Origin: Clostridia bacterium
GTDB lineage: Bacteria; Bacillota; Clostridia; Christensenellales; Aristaeellaceae
Direction of reading: 5' to 3'
DNA length: 64,000 bases
Assembly: GCA_017430225.1 (NCBI GenBank)
Contig: JAFRNK010000003.1
Coordinates: 32,099-96,098 of the forward strand
Part shown: in pieces, positions 1 through 7,993 of the stretch
Numbering within the stretch: position 1 is the stretch's first letter
Layout of the letters: each line of letters begins with the position of its first letter
The notes under the pieces: model-generated
Told to the model about the DNA's origin: nothing
The model's input: the letters and a program-made list of their open reading frames with translations, nothing else
Databases searched by the model: none
Position numbers and translations under genes: made by a program

Positions 1-1973
1 CTACATTCTGAAAAAGCATATTTTTCGATACTTGTCACACCATTAGATATTTTTATACTTTTCAAATTACTACAACCTGAAAATGTTTCTTGGCATATAC
101 AGTCTACACCAGATGGAATCATAATGCTTTCTAAAGCATTACATGCATAAAAAGCACCTTTATCAATGTTAGTGACACTTTCTGGAATCACTAAATTTTT
201 TAAGTTGATGCAATTATAAAAAGCATATTCACCAATACTCACTATACCATTTGGTAAAACCACGTTTTCCAAACTTTCACAACGATAAAAAGTCTCTCTC
301 CCTATTTCTGTAACCCTTAATGGAATGACAATCTCCTTTAGACTATTACAACGCATAAAAGCATATTCACCAATACTAATCACATTTTCCGGAATTGCTA
401 TGCTCAATAAACTACTACAACCATTGAATGTACCGTTTTCAATTCTCGTTATTCTGGATGAAAGAGTTATGCTAACCAAACCACTACATCCACTAAAAGC
501 ACTTTCCTTAATAGTATATACTGTATTTGGAATTATTATACTTGTTAATCCACTACACTTAGCAAATGCTGAAGAATCAATCATTGTAACACTACTTGGT
601 ATAGTTACTTGTGTAAAACCACCAAAGTTATAGAATGCATACGAGCTTATTGTTGCAAAAGTATCTGGAATTATAAGATTTGTAATTTCTGTATCATCGA
701 TATACAAGAAACTTGATGCTACATATGGATTGTAATTTGGACGACTTTCCAAATTTCCAAAATTAATTGATAACCATGACTCAATACTTGAAACATGAAT
801 CTCGGTAAGATTAGAACAATGACTAAATGCAAAGTCACCAATATATGTGATGTTGTCTGGAACTAAAATACTTCTTAGATTAGTACAATCACTAAAAGTG
901 TATGAACTTATACGTGTAATACCTCTTGGTATTACAATATCTGTTAAACCTTTACAATTGCGAAACGCATATGAATTAATTCTTGTTACACTATCAGGTA
1001 TTTCAATAGTTGTTAAATTAGTACAACCATCAAAGGCATAATCACTAATAAATGTTACACCATCCGGAATTGTTATGCTTATCAGACTACTACAGTTTTG
1101 AAATGCTGAATACCCAATTGACGTTATAGTATTGGGTAATACAACAGATCTTAGTTTCTTACAGCCATTAAATAAAAAGTTTTCTATGCTACTAATACCA
1201 TTCGGAATTATAATATCTGTCAGTCCAGTACAACCATAAAACGCAAAATACCCTATTTCGGATACAGTTTCTGGTATTATTATGCTTACAATATTAGAAA
1301 ACCCATAAAATGCTAAATCGCAAATACTTGTTATGTTATCTGGTATTATAATACTTGTTAATGGTTCATTACCAATATATAATCCGCAAACTTTATTATA
1401 ATTAGGATGGCTTTCAAAGCTATCATCATATTCTATCGATAACCAAGAATCTATACTTGATATATGTATTTGGTTTAAGCTATCACACTCTTCAAAAGCA
1501 TATGGACCAATTGTGTTAAGGCTTTCAGGCAATGTAATACTAACTAAACTAGTACATCCACTGAAAGCATAACTACCAATACTATTAATACTGTCAGGTA
1601 ACAAAACACTTTTCAAACAGGTGCATCCATTGAAAGCACTTCCACCAATGTCGGTAACACTATTTGGAATCGTAATATGTGTTAAATTAGGACAGTTAAA
1701 TGCCCTTTGACTAATATTTGTTATTCCTTGGCCAATTGTTACCGTTTTAATGGAAGATTTATACTTGTTCCATGCTTCACCAGAATCCGTAAATCCCTCC
1801 ATTTGTCCATTCCCAGTGATAACTAACTCCCCATTATCATCTAATACCCAATATAAGTCACCCCAATAACTTTTATATTCAGCGTAAGCTGATGTACCAA
1901 GTAATAATGCAATTAACAAAACTATTGCCATAAACCACTTAACAATAATTGAATGATTGAATTCTTTTTTCAT
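1..1973 (-). CDS. BspA-like leucine-rich repeat surface protein, 3' end outside window
   Basis: Reading the minus strand from ATG at 1973 gives an open frame of at least 657 codons that leaves the window without a stop. It starts after a GAAGGAG ribosome site. The N-terminus (MKKEFNHSIIVKWFMAIVLL, then ...GTSAYA) is a signal peptide. From about residue 75 the protein is a run of more than twenty LRR_5/BspA repeats of about 23 residues of the type 'I.IPDSVT.I...AF..C..L'. Two spacers carry a 'SIESWLSI' segment. Proteins of this family are secreted or surface-attached and often bind host or glycan ligands. The gene is strikingly AT-rich against its GC-rich neighbours, which suggests horizontal origin. 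The anchor domain, if any, lies beyond position 1. Confidence 0.9.
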   Translation of the reverse strand, partial: MKKEFNHSIIVKWFMAIVLLIALLLGTSAYAEYKSYWGDLYWVLDDNGELVITGNGQMEGFTDSGEAWNKYKSSIKTVTIGQGITNISQRAFNCPNLTHITIPNSVTDIGGSAFNGCTCLKSVLLPDSINSIGSYAFSGCTSLVSITLPESLNTIGPYAFEECDSLNQIHISSIDSWLSIEYDDSFESHPNYNKVCGLYIGNEPLTSIIIPDNITSICDLAFYGFSNIVSIIIPETVSEIGYFAFYGCTGLTDIIIPNGISSIENFLFNGCKKLRSVVLPNTITSIGYSAFQNCSSLISITIPDGVTFISDYAFDGCTNLTTIEIPDSVTRINSYAFRNCKGLTDIVIPRGITRISSYTFSDCTNLRSILVPDNITYIGDFAFSHCSNLTEIHVSSIESWLSINFGNLESRPNYNPYVASSFLYIDDTEITNLIIPDTFATISSYAFYNFGGFTQVTIPSSVTMIDSSAFAKCSGLTSIIIPNTVYTIKESAFSGCSGLVSITLSSRITRIENGTFNGCSSLLSIAIPENVISIGEYAFMRCNSLKEIVIPLRVTEIGRETFYRCESLENVVLPNGIVSIGEYAFYNCINLKNLVIPESVTNIDKGAFYACNALESIMIPSGVDCICQETFSGCSNLKSIKISNGVTSIEKYAFSEC

Positions 1974-2269
1974 TCTTCTCCTTCTTTCTCAACAACGCGT
2001 TATAGTTATATTGATTTGTGATATGTTATATGTTTCGTCAATTATATATATCCTATATATTTTCAATTTTATTATAAATGATTTATCACGGAATTTCAAT
2101 GAAAAAGTCGATAAAACCAGCTCATGATATAAACACAATGAAGATTCTAAATAAAAAGAAATGTGTATAACAACTCTGTCTACCACATACATGCCAACCA
2201 AAGGTGTTCGCTTATGTTGCTCAGGATGACAGTTGTTCCGCGCGTTGTGGAGTATAACCCTCGTTTTCC

Positions 2270-2308
2270 TGCGTACGTGCGTGTAACGATTCTACACGCT
2301 CGTACGCA
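2270..2308. repeat. 16-bp inverted repeat (hairpin)
   Basis: The arms 2270-2285 (TGCGTACGTGCGTGTA) and 2293-2308 are complementary with one mismatch around a 7-nt loop. No T-run follows, so it is not an ordinary terminator. Confidence 0.6.
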
Positions 2309-2349
2309 GCATTTTCAATTCGCTCACGCTTTGGGAATTGTACCGGATC

Positions 2350-2534
2350 GGCACGCACGGCACGATCTAAATCGCGCTTTTTCTCTACAAGATATTCTTC
2401 CGCTTTTCTCCGTGATGGCGGGAAAGGATGTTTTTCCTCTGTGGGATAAGCTGTTTTTGAAATGCATAACAACGTATGGACAAAGGAATAAAATTTTAGC
2501 GAAAAACCCAAAAAACAAGCGTGCCGTGCGTGCC
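2350..2534. repeat. 15-bp perfect inverted repeat, arms 155 bp apart
   Basis: GGCACGCACGGCACG at 2350-2364 is the exact reverse complement of 2520-2534. A further GCCGGCACG/CGTGCCGGC pair lies at 2597-2605 and 2624-2632. The repeats bracket an unassigned segment. Confidence 0.6.
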
Positions 2535-2790
2535 AAAATTTCAGACTTGTCAAAACCATTGTGGTATCAGTAAAAAGAAAAAGCGTACCGACAGCGGCCG
2601 GCACGCGAGACATCGTGCGTATCCGTGCCGGCACGTTTGGCACGCACCGCACGCTTTATTTTTCAGTTATTCTCCATACAATCAGAATAGTGTTTGTTGA
2701 CTGTCGAACAGCAAAACAGATCCTTCACATTCCTCAGTTCGCAAATGGGTTCTAAGGCGCTGCCGCGCCTGATAACCCAATGCTCACCGG

Positions 2791-2821
2791 AACTCCTAAC
2801 TCCGCATTCCGCACTCCTCAC
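2791..2821. repeat. Degenerate heptamer repeat, locus 1
   Basis: Successive 7-mers AACTCCT, AACTCCG, CATTCCG and CACTCCT lie directly before the queT stop. The same kind of 7-nt-period array recurs near 14.1, 34.2 and 39.9 kb. Confidence 0.55.
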
Positions 2822-3351
2822 TAAGGATTCTTCTTCCCTTTCCCCGCCAGCAGCTCCTTCAGGCTGTTGTGCTTCAGCAGCACGGAAGCGAAGAGCTCGC
2901 CCAGGATATAGCAGCCGACGATCTCGCCGACGGCGATATAGAGGGCCAGCAGGTACAGCGGGATGTCGACGCCGTAGCCGTAGCGGAGCACCAGCGGCAC
3001 GATCACCGTATTGGCGGCGACGGCCGGGATGGGCACCAGCCAGCGGTTCTTCCGGAGCATATAGCCGAAGACCGCGCCGATCAGGGTGGCGAGGCTGCCG
3101 AACACGACGTCCCACACGATGGCGCCGCCCAGCAGGTTCGCCAGTATGCAGCCGAAGAACAGGCCCGGGATGGCGGCCGAAGTGAACAGGGGCATGATCG
3201 TCATGATCTCGGCGACGCGCACCTGGGCCGCCCCGAAGGAGATCGGGGCGAAGAGCATGGTCAGGACTACATACAGCGCGGCGATGACCGCGCCTTGCGC
3301 GACCTTGGTCGCGGTTGGATTTCTGTTGAGCATGGCCGGGGGATACCTCAT
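2821..3351 (-). CDS. queT: QueT-type ECF transporter substrate-binding (S) component
   Basis: This 176-aa membrane protein has about five hydrophobic segments. The sequence from residue 15 (KVAQGAVIAALYVVLTML, then FGAAQVRVAE) matches the QueT family, the S component of energy-coupling-factor transporters for queuosine precursors. The positively charged C-terminus ends in GKKNP. The ATG overlaps the histidine kinase stop by four bases (ATGA), so translation is coupled; an alternative ATG is at 3333. The shared ATPase/EcfT module is not in the window. Placement behind a two-component system is probably operonic. Substrate specificity is inferred from family resemblance only. Confidence 0.8.
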   Translation of the reverse strand: MRYPPAMLNRNPTATKVAQGAVIAALYVVLTMLFAPISFGAAQVRVAEIMTIMPLFTSAAIPGLFFGCILANLLGGAIVWDVVFGSLATLIGAVFGYMLRKNRWLVPIPAVAANTVIVPLVLRYGYGVDIPLYLLALYIAVGEIVGCYILGELFASVLLKHNSLKELLAGKGKKNP

Positions 3352-4757
3352 TCCTGTACCTGGGTGATCGGGATCTCGGCGATGAAGGTCGATCCCTTGC
3401 CCTCTTCGCTCTCCGCGCGGATGCTGCCGCCGTGCAGGGTCAGCAGCTGCTTGACGATGGAGAGGCCGAGGCCGGTGCCGCCGGTCTCACGGGAGCGCGC
3501 CTTGTCGACGCGGTAGAAGCGCTCGAAGATGTGCGGCAGGGCGTCCTTGGGGATGCCGGGGCCGTTGTCCTCCACGGTCAGCATGGCATTTGCGCCTTCC
3601 CGGGCCAGGGTCACGTGGATGGTGCCGCCGTCCTGCGTATATTTGATCGCGTTTTCCATCAGGTTGTAGATGATCTGGTTCAGCTTGCCGCGGTCGCCGG
3701 AAGTCTCGCAGTCGTCCTGCACGTCGATCTCGAGGGTCTGATTGCGCTTGCGGGCCATGGTGTTCAGGCGGTGCGCGTTTTCCTCGACGAGGTCGCCCAC
3801 GAAGAGCGGCTCCAGGTGCAGCTGCAGGGAGCCCGCGTCCATGCGCACGAGGGTCAGCAGGTCGCTGACGATGGCGCTCAGGCGGTCGATCTCCTTGTTG
3901 ACGTCCTGCAGGAACTCGATGCGCAGCGTCTTATCCATATCCGGCTGGTAGACCAGGGACTCGATGAGCACCTTCATGGCCGCCAGCGGGGTCTTCAATT
4001 CGTGGGAGGCGTTGGCGACGAACTGGTTGCGCGTTTCGTCCAGGGCCTCGAGCTTCTCTGACATGCTGTTGAACGCGGCGGCGAGGTGCCGGACTTCGCC
4101 CGCGCCTTTCTCAGGCAAGCGGAGCTTGAAGTTGCCCTTGCTCATGCGCTGGATGACCTTCGTCATGTCGGAGACGGGCTTGGTCAGCACGCTCGCGAAG
4201 AGGAAGCCCACCGCGACCGCGGCCAGGGCGACCAGCAGGAAGATGAGCAGCATCTGCCTGCGCAGGCTGAACAGGCCGGTCATCATGTCGGTGACCGGGG
4301 AAATCAGCAGCAGCACCCCGATAACTTCGTCCCGGGAGACCAGGCGCGCCGAGCAGTAGCTGTTCCACGCGCCGGAGGGATTCAGGGTAAAGAGGATGCT
4401 CTGGGTATTCACCATGCGGCCGGTTTCGCTTTCGTGCACGCCGAAAGAGACGCTTTGTCCGCGCCGGACGATCGCGTCCACCTCTTCGGATTCGAAAAGC
4501 GTGCCGGTCAGGTCGTGCTCCGTGTCCAGGTGCACCTTCCCGGCGGTGTCGAGCACGAGCAGCCGGCCCGTGATATCGCGGCCGTGCTCGCTGATCAGGG
4601 TATACAGCGCTTCCGTGTCCGCGCGGTCAAACAAGGGCGCGGCAGACTCGCCGAGCTTTTCCAGCTCGGCGCGCTGGGCGCGCACCCGCTCGTCAAATAA
4701 AAAATCGCCTACCATCCCATTCAGGCTGCCGGCTGTGATCACAAAGCTCAAGCCCAC
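3348..4757 (-). CDS. Two-component sensor histidine kinase (PhoR/WalK type)
   Basis: The protein is a membrane sensor kinase: extracytoplasmic sensor of about 130 residues, second membrane helix (MLLIFLLVALAAVAVGFLF), HAMP linker, HisKA with the phosphorylated His in NASHELKTPLAAM, and HATPase_c with N box (NLMENAIKYT) and G boxes (DNGPGIPKD, GGTGLGLSIV). It lies directly downstream of its OmpR-type regulator and ends overlapping queT. The listed GTG start falls inside the first membrane helix. The in-frame codons upstream encode the rest of that helix (VRISLTILLIVGLSF), but no ATG, GTG or TTG occurs between the regulator's stop and the helix. True initiation may use a rare codon, for example ATT at 4829. 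Confidence 0.9.
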   Translation of the reverse strand: MGLSFVITAGSLNGMVGDFLFDERVRAQRAELEKLGESAAPLFDRADTEALYTLISEHGRDITGRLLVLDTAGKVHLDTEHDLTGTLFESEEVDAIVRRGQSVSFGVHESETGRMVNTQSILFTLNPSGAWNSYCSARLVSRDEVIGVLLLISPVTDMMTGLFSLRRQMLLIFLLVALAAVAVGFLFASVLTKPVSDMTKVIQRMSKGNFKLRLPEKGAGEVRHLAAAFNSMSEKLEALDETRNQFVANASHELKTPLAAMKVLIESLVYQPDMDKTLRIEFLQDVNKEIDRLSAIVSDLLTLVRMDAGSLQLHLEPLFVGDLVEENAHRLNTMARKRNQTLEIDVQDDCETSGDRGKLNQIIYNLMENAIKYTQDGGTIHVTLAREGANAMLTVEDNGPGIPKDALPHIFERFYRVDKARSRETGGTGLGLSIVKQLLTLHGGSIRAESEEGKGSTFIAEIPITQVQE

Positions 4758-4809
4758 GATGAGCAGGATGGTCAGCGATATGCGGACGCGGAAGCCTGAA
4801 AAGAAACCG

Positions 4810-5502
4810 TCAGTCCTTGTCCGTGAAATAGTAGCCCACTCCCCACTTGGTAAAGATGAATTCCGGCTGGGAGGGCACGCGCTCGATCTTTTCGCGCAGG
4901 CGGCGGATATGCACGTCTACTGTACGGGCGTCGCCCATGTAATCGTACTTCCAGACCGTTTCAAGCATCGATTCGCGGCTGAACACCTTGCCGCGGTTCT
5001 GGATGAACAGCTGCAGCAGGTCGAACTCCTTGGCGGTCAGGCGGATATCCTTGCCGCCGAGCGTCACGGAACGGTTGACCAGGTTGACCTCCATGTCGTG
5101 CACGCGGACGGTCTTTTTCTCCTCCACGCGGACGGGCTGGGTGGTGCGGCGGAAGATGGACTTGATGCGCGCCTTGACCTCGAGCACGTTGAAGGGCTTG
5201 GTCATATAGTCGTCCGCGCCGTATTCCAGGCCCAGGATCTTGTCCATGTCCTCGCCCTTGGCGGTCAGCATGATGATCGGCACGTTGCTCTGCTCGCGGA
5301 TGCGCTGGCAGACCTGGATGCCGTCCATCTTGGGCAGCATGACGTCCAGCAGCACCAGATCGACCTCGTTGTCAAAGAAAACGCTCAGCGCTTCCTCGCC
5401 GTCCTGGGCTGTCAGTATTTCATATCCGTCCTGTTCGAGGGAGTATTTGAGCCCCTTGAGCATCGTCGGCTCGTCGTCAACCAGCAATATCCTCTTCGCC
5501 AT
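4810..5502 (-). CDS. OmpR/PhoB-family response regulator
   Basis: The protein has 230 aa. The receiver domain (residues 3-120) has the acidic pair D9/D10, phosphoacceptor D53 (LVLLDVMLPKMDG) and K102 in DDYMTKPF. The C-terminal winged helix (about 130-228) contains the RTVDVHIRRLREKIE recognition helix and the WGVGYYF beta hairpin. It is the cognate partner of the kinase that starts just downstream on the same strand. The target genes are unknown; queT is in the same transcription unit. The AT-rich gap upstream carries a DnaA-box cluster as well as the likely promoter. Confidence 0.93.
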   Translation of the reverse strand: MAKRILLVDDEPTMLKGLKYSLEQDGYEILTAQDGEEALSVFFDNEVDLVLLDVMLPKMDGIQVCQRIREQSNVPIIMLTAKGEDMDKILGLEYGADDYMTKPFNVLEVKARIKSIFRRTTQPVRVEEKKTVRVHDMEVNLVNRSVTLGGKDIRLTAKEFDLLQLFIQNRGKVFSRESMLETVWKYDYMGDARTVDVHIRRLREKIERVPSQPEFIFTKWGVGYYFTDKD

Positions 5503-5835
5503 CGTTCAGCGCTTCCTTCCGTCATTCGATGTACCCATAATGAGTGCTTTACTATTTTACAACACATTCGTCATAAAAATCAAGTATTTTCGCAATAATT
5601 TTTAACAATTCTGAAATAAAGTTATCCACAGTTTCCTCCCGCACGAACTGTGGATAACTTTGTTACGAAGCTGTTTCTTTCCGCTGATTGTGGCAAAATC
5701 GCGTTATTTAAGCGGTTTTTTGGCTCAAAATTGTGGATAACCCTGTGGATAATGTGGAAAAAGTCGATGTCAAGAAAAAAGTCATCAATATATTTTTACG
5801 GAAATATGAATTCAAAATTAAATCCCCGTAATGAT
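5503..5835. other. AT-rich gap with a cluster of consensus DnaA boxes
   Basis: Exact TTATCCACA boxes lie at 5622-5630 (plus) and, on the minus strand, at 5649-5657, 5732-5740 and 5744-5752. A one-mismatch box (TTTTCCACA) abuts the last at 5753-5761. The first two form a perfect 13-bp inverted repeat (5621-5633 and 5646-5658). AT-rich stretches flank the boxes on both sides (5540-5620 and 5761-5835) in an otherwise GC-rich region. No dnaA, dnaN or rpmH is adjacent, so this may be a DnaA-titrating or regulatory cluster rather than the origin. Confidence 0.65.
5554..5583 (-). promoter_or_regulatory. Candidate promoter of the response regulator operon
   Basis: On the minus strand TTGATT (5583-5578), an 18-bp spacer and TAAAAT (5559-5554) precede the regulator start by about 50 bp. 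This is a moderate match to sigma-A. Confidence 0.35.
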
Positions 5836-6690
5836 TTAAACCTGCATGGCGTGTTTGGCATTCCATACGTTATAAATGACTATGGACCCGACCACGATGA
5901 CCGCGCCGACCGCGGAAAGCACGGTGAAGGGTTCGCCGTAGAAGATCATGACCCAGAGCGGGTTCAGGATCGGCTCCAGGCCGGTGATCAGGCTGGCGGT
6001 CACGGGCGGGGTGTTCCTGATGCCCAGGGAGAAAAGGATGTACGCGCCGCCCACCTGGATCACGCCCAGGGCCAGCACCGCCAGCAGGGTCGGGGCGGAG
6101 AAATCCGTCTCCCGGAGGCACAGCGGGGTCAGCAGCACGCCGGCGGCCAGCTCGCCCCAGAAGCTGGAGGAGAGCGCGTCCGCGCCTTTGCCGGTGTTCA
6201 TCATGAACACGCCGGCGTAGCAGATGCCGGACAGTACCGCGACCAGGTTGCCGGCGAGGTTGCCCGCGCGGATGCCGTCGATGAAGAAGAGGACGACGCC
6301 CAGCAGCACCGCGGCGCAGGTCAGGATGTCCGCCTTCCGCGGCCTGCTGTGATAGAGGAGCGCCATCAGCAGGATCACGAACACCGGCGCGGTGAACTGC
6401 AGTACGATCGCGTTCGCGGCGGTGGTCATCTTGTTGGCCAGCGCGAAGGTCGTGGTCACGCTCATCAGGGACAGAGCGCCGATGGCCACCGTCCGGTTGA
6501 ATACGGGGCGGTGCTTCGTGACCAGCATGAACAGCCCGATCACGCAGGCGCCGATCAGGTTCCTCGCCCCGTTGATGGCCAGGGCCGACCAGGGGATCAG
6601 TTTCATAAACAGCCCGCCCGTACTGAAGCATACGGACGCGGCGATCACGCACATGACCGACGGCCAGGTGCGGCGGTTCGTGTTTTGCAT
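5836..6690 (-). CDS. EamA/DMT-family transporter
   Basis: This 284-aa integral membrane protein has ten predicted helices in two EamA halves. The first half starts at SVMCVIAASVCFSTGGLFMK. The second ends in the ITGLEPILNPLWVMIFYGE motif typical of drug/metabolite transporters. I chose ATG 6690, which follows CCGGAGGCACC; a 43-residue upstream extension is open but polar and unlikely. Family members export amino acids or metabolites, and the substrate cannot be told here. It stands alone between the DnaA-box gap and the LytTR operon terminator. Confidence 0.88.
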   Translation of the reverse strand: MQNTNRRTWPSVMCVIAASVCFSTGGLFMKLIPWSALAINGARNLIGACVIGLFMLVTKHRPVFNRTVAIGALSLMSVTTTFALANKMTTAANAIVLQFTAPVFVILLMALLYHSRPRKADILTCAAVLLGVVLFFIDGIRAGNLAGNLVAVLSGICYAGVFMMNTGKGADALSSSFWGELAAGVLLTPLCLRETDFSAPTLLAVLALGVIQVGGAYILFSLGIRNTPPVTASLITGLEPILNPLWVMIFYGEPFTVLSAVGAVIVVGSIVIYNVWNAKHAMQV

Positions 6691-6820
6691 GGTGCCTCCG
6701 GGTCTTTCATCAGAGTGCCGCATCGCGGCAACGGAATCATTCTCCGCAAAGGCGGCTTTTCCTGCCGGAATACGGAATTCGTACAATGGGAAAAGGTTGT
6801 GATGCTGCTGTTCCGGCAAG

Positions 6821-6865
6821 AAAAAAACCCGAAGGGCGCTTCGTGGAACAGCACCTTTCTTCGGG
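6821..6865 (-). terminator. Rho-independent terminator of the LytTR/DUF3021 operon
   Basis: On the minus strand a hairpin with CCCGAAG/CTTCGGG arms (6828-6865) is followed by seven T (6827-6821). Confidence 0.75.
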
Positions 6866-6904
6866 CTTTGGTCGTACGGTATATCCTTGGCGGAGGGGAA
6901 CGCT

Positions 6905-7348
6905 TCAGCCGCGCCTCTGTTCCAGTTCCCGGTTGATCCTGTCCGCCAGCTTCTTTTGCCGGCGGTACGTCAAAACCGCGATGACCAGGGCGGTCAGGAG
7001 CATGGAGAGGATGGCCAGCAGGGCAGGCAGCAGGCCCTTGTCCGTCGGGATCCAGCCGACGAGGAACGCGATCGCCAGCATGACGGCGCAGCCCGCCGCC
7101 ATGTGGATCGCAATCTGCACGGGACGGCTCAGCTTTTCGCTGGTGTAAATGATGCAGGTGAGGCCGAAGCCGAGCCCGATCCCCAGACTGCCGAGGGCCA
7201 TCTTGGTGACGGAATAACCGGTCGTGGACCAGGCGCCGCCCATGTTCAGATCAGAGATCAGGGAGCTGAGCAGGAACAGGAACGAGGAGATCGCCACGGT
7301 CGTTTTGGTGCGATTGAGCACAAAAGCCATATTATCTTGCTTCATCAT
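6905..7348 (-). CDS. DUF3021 family membrane protein
   Basis: This 147-aa protein has four hydrophobic segments (around residues 17-33, 50-68, 80-98 and 105-125) and a basic cytoplasmic tail (YRRQKKLADRINRELEQRRG). Start ATG follows GGAGGAAATATC. It sits 11 bp behind a small LytTR DNA-binding protein. That pairing matches LytTR regulatory systems, in which the membrane protein holds the transcription factor inactive. That role here is inferred from the arrangement. Confidence 0.75.
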   Translation of the reverse strand: MMKQDNMAFVLNRTKTTVAISSFLFLLSSLISDLNMGGAWSTTGYSVTKMALGSLGIGLGFGLTCIIYTSEKLSRPVQIAIHMAAGCAVMLAIAFLVGWIPTDKGLLPALLAILSMLLTALVIAVLTYRRQKKLADRINRELEQRRG

Positions 7349-7359
7349 GATATTTCCTC

Positions 7360-7794
7360 CTATATGCCCAGATAGTTTTTGAGGCCGGGCAGGTACTTGC
7401 GGGAAACATAATCGGACAGCCCGTTTTTCATTTTCAGGAGCAGACTCCCGCCAAAGCCGGCTTCCACGCTCTCCGCATAGGAGAGGTTGACGGCGCAGGA
7501 TTTGGAGATCTGCATAAAGCTGCCGCCCAACTGGTCCAATAATTCATACAGGCGCTTTCGCGTGGTGAACTCTTCCTTTTTCGTGTAGAGCTTCGTTTTG
7601 CCGTCCTCTACCCGGACCATGCAGATATCCTGCGCGGCCAGCAGGAACGTGCGCCCGTTGCGCTCCGCCAGGACAGGCGCGTCTTTTGCCTGCAGCATGT
7701 CCAGAGCCCGTTGTATCTCCGGCGTGATCCGGTCCGTATAAATGACCGCCCGCGGAGGCGTATGCTCCGGCGAAACTTCGATCTTGACCTGCAT
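7360..7794 (-). CDS. LytTR DNA-binding transcriptional regulator without receiver domain
   Basis: This 144-aa protein has a short N-terminal region followed by a LytTR domain (about residues 45-142; ...GGSFMQISKSCAVNLSYAESVE... and SRKYLPGLKNYLGI). There is no receiver domain. I chose ATG 7794 behind AAGGGGGA rather than the longer frame at 7869, whose extra residues overlap the promoter. It is the first gene of an operon with a DUF3021 membrane partner. By analogy with LytTR regulatory systems it probably activates its own promoter; an 11-bp dyad GTCAGCCTGAC lies at 7823-7833. Confidence 0.82.
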   Translation of the reverse strand: MQVKIEVSPEHTPPRAVIYTDRITPEIQRALDMLQAKDAPVLAERNGRTFLLAAQDICMVRVEDGKTKLYTKKEEFTTRKRLYELLDQLGGSFMQISKSCAVNLSYAESVEAGFGGSLLLKMKNGLSDYVSRKYLPGLKNYLGI

Positions 7795-7840
7795 AGGAGA
7801 TCCCCCTTCCTGCTGAGTGTACGTCAGCCTGACTGAGGAC

Positions 7841-7869
7841 AGTATAATCGGGAACGCCTTTTTTGTCAT
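7841..7869 (-). promoter_or_regulatory. Promoter of the LytTR/DUF3021 operon
   Basis: Minus-strand ATGACA (7869-7864), 17-bp spacer and TATACT (7846-7841) lie about 50 bp before the chosen LytTR start. Confidence 0.5.
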
Positions 7870-7929
7870 CTGTTTTGCGCCAAGAGGCAGAAAATCGAGG
7901 GTAAGATGCAGGAAAGGCCCTTCTAAAGC

Positions 7930-7960
7930 AAAACAGGCGTGACCGCTTTGGCCGCGCCTG
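7930..7960 (-). terminator. Terminator after the IlvD/Edd gene
   Basis: Minus-strand hairpin with CAGGCG/CGCCTG arms followed by TTTT, 34 bp beyond the stop. Confidence 0.6.
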
Positions 7961-7993
7961 AGTTCATTTCTTATTTTGTTGTAGGCATTCGGA

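Larger units (their letters stand above)
1974..2820. other. 847-bp intergenic region without a convincing gene
   Basis: The part near the BspA-like gene is AT-rich and presumably holds its promoter. From 2210 to 2650 the base composition changes. Overlapping short open frames on both strands there have no recognisable domain and no good ribosome site. This part is full of GCACG/CGTGC words and inverted repeats. A small hairpin with arms AGGCGC and GCGCCT (2753-2768) lies 3' of queT, and 7-nt-period repeats end the region. It could be a decayed gene or a structured repeat. Confidence 0.5.

Noticed and set aside
325-1041. Plus-strand open frames inside the BspA-like gene
   Set aside because: They are antisense shadows of the leucine-rich repeats; their own periodicity follows from the repeats on the other strand.
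2221-2652. Open frames on both strands between the BspA-like gene and queT
   Set aside because: No domain, no good ribosome site, and the frames run through inverted repeats; composition does not look coding.
5503-5835. Firm call of the chromosomal origin
   Set aside because: dnaA, dnaN and rpmH are absent and the gene strands do not diverge here; only a DnaA-box cluster can be claimed.
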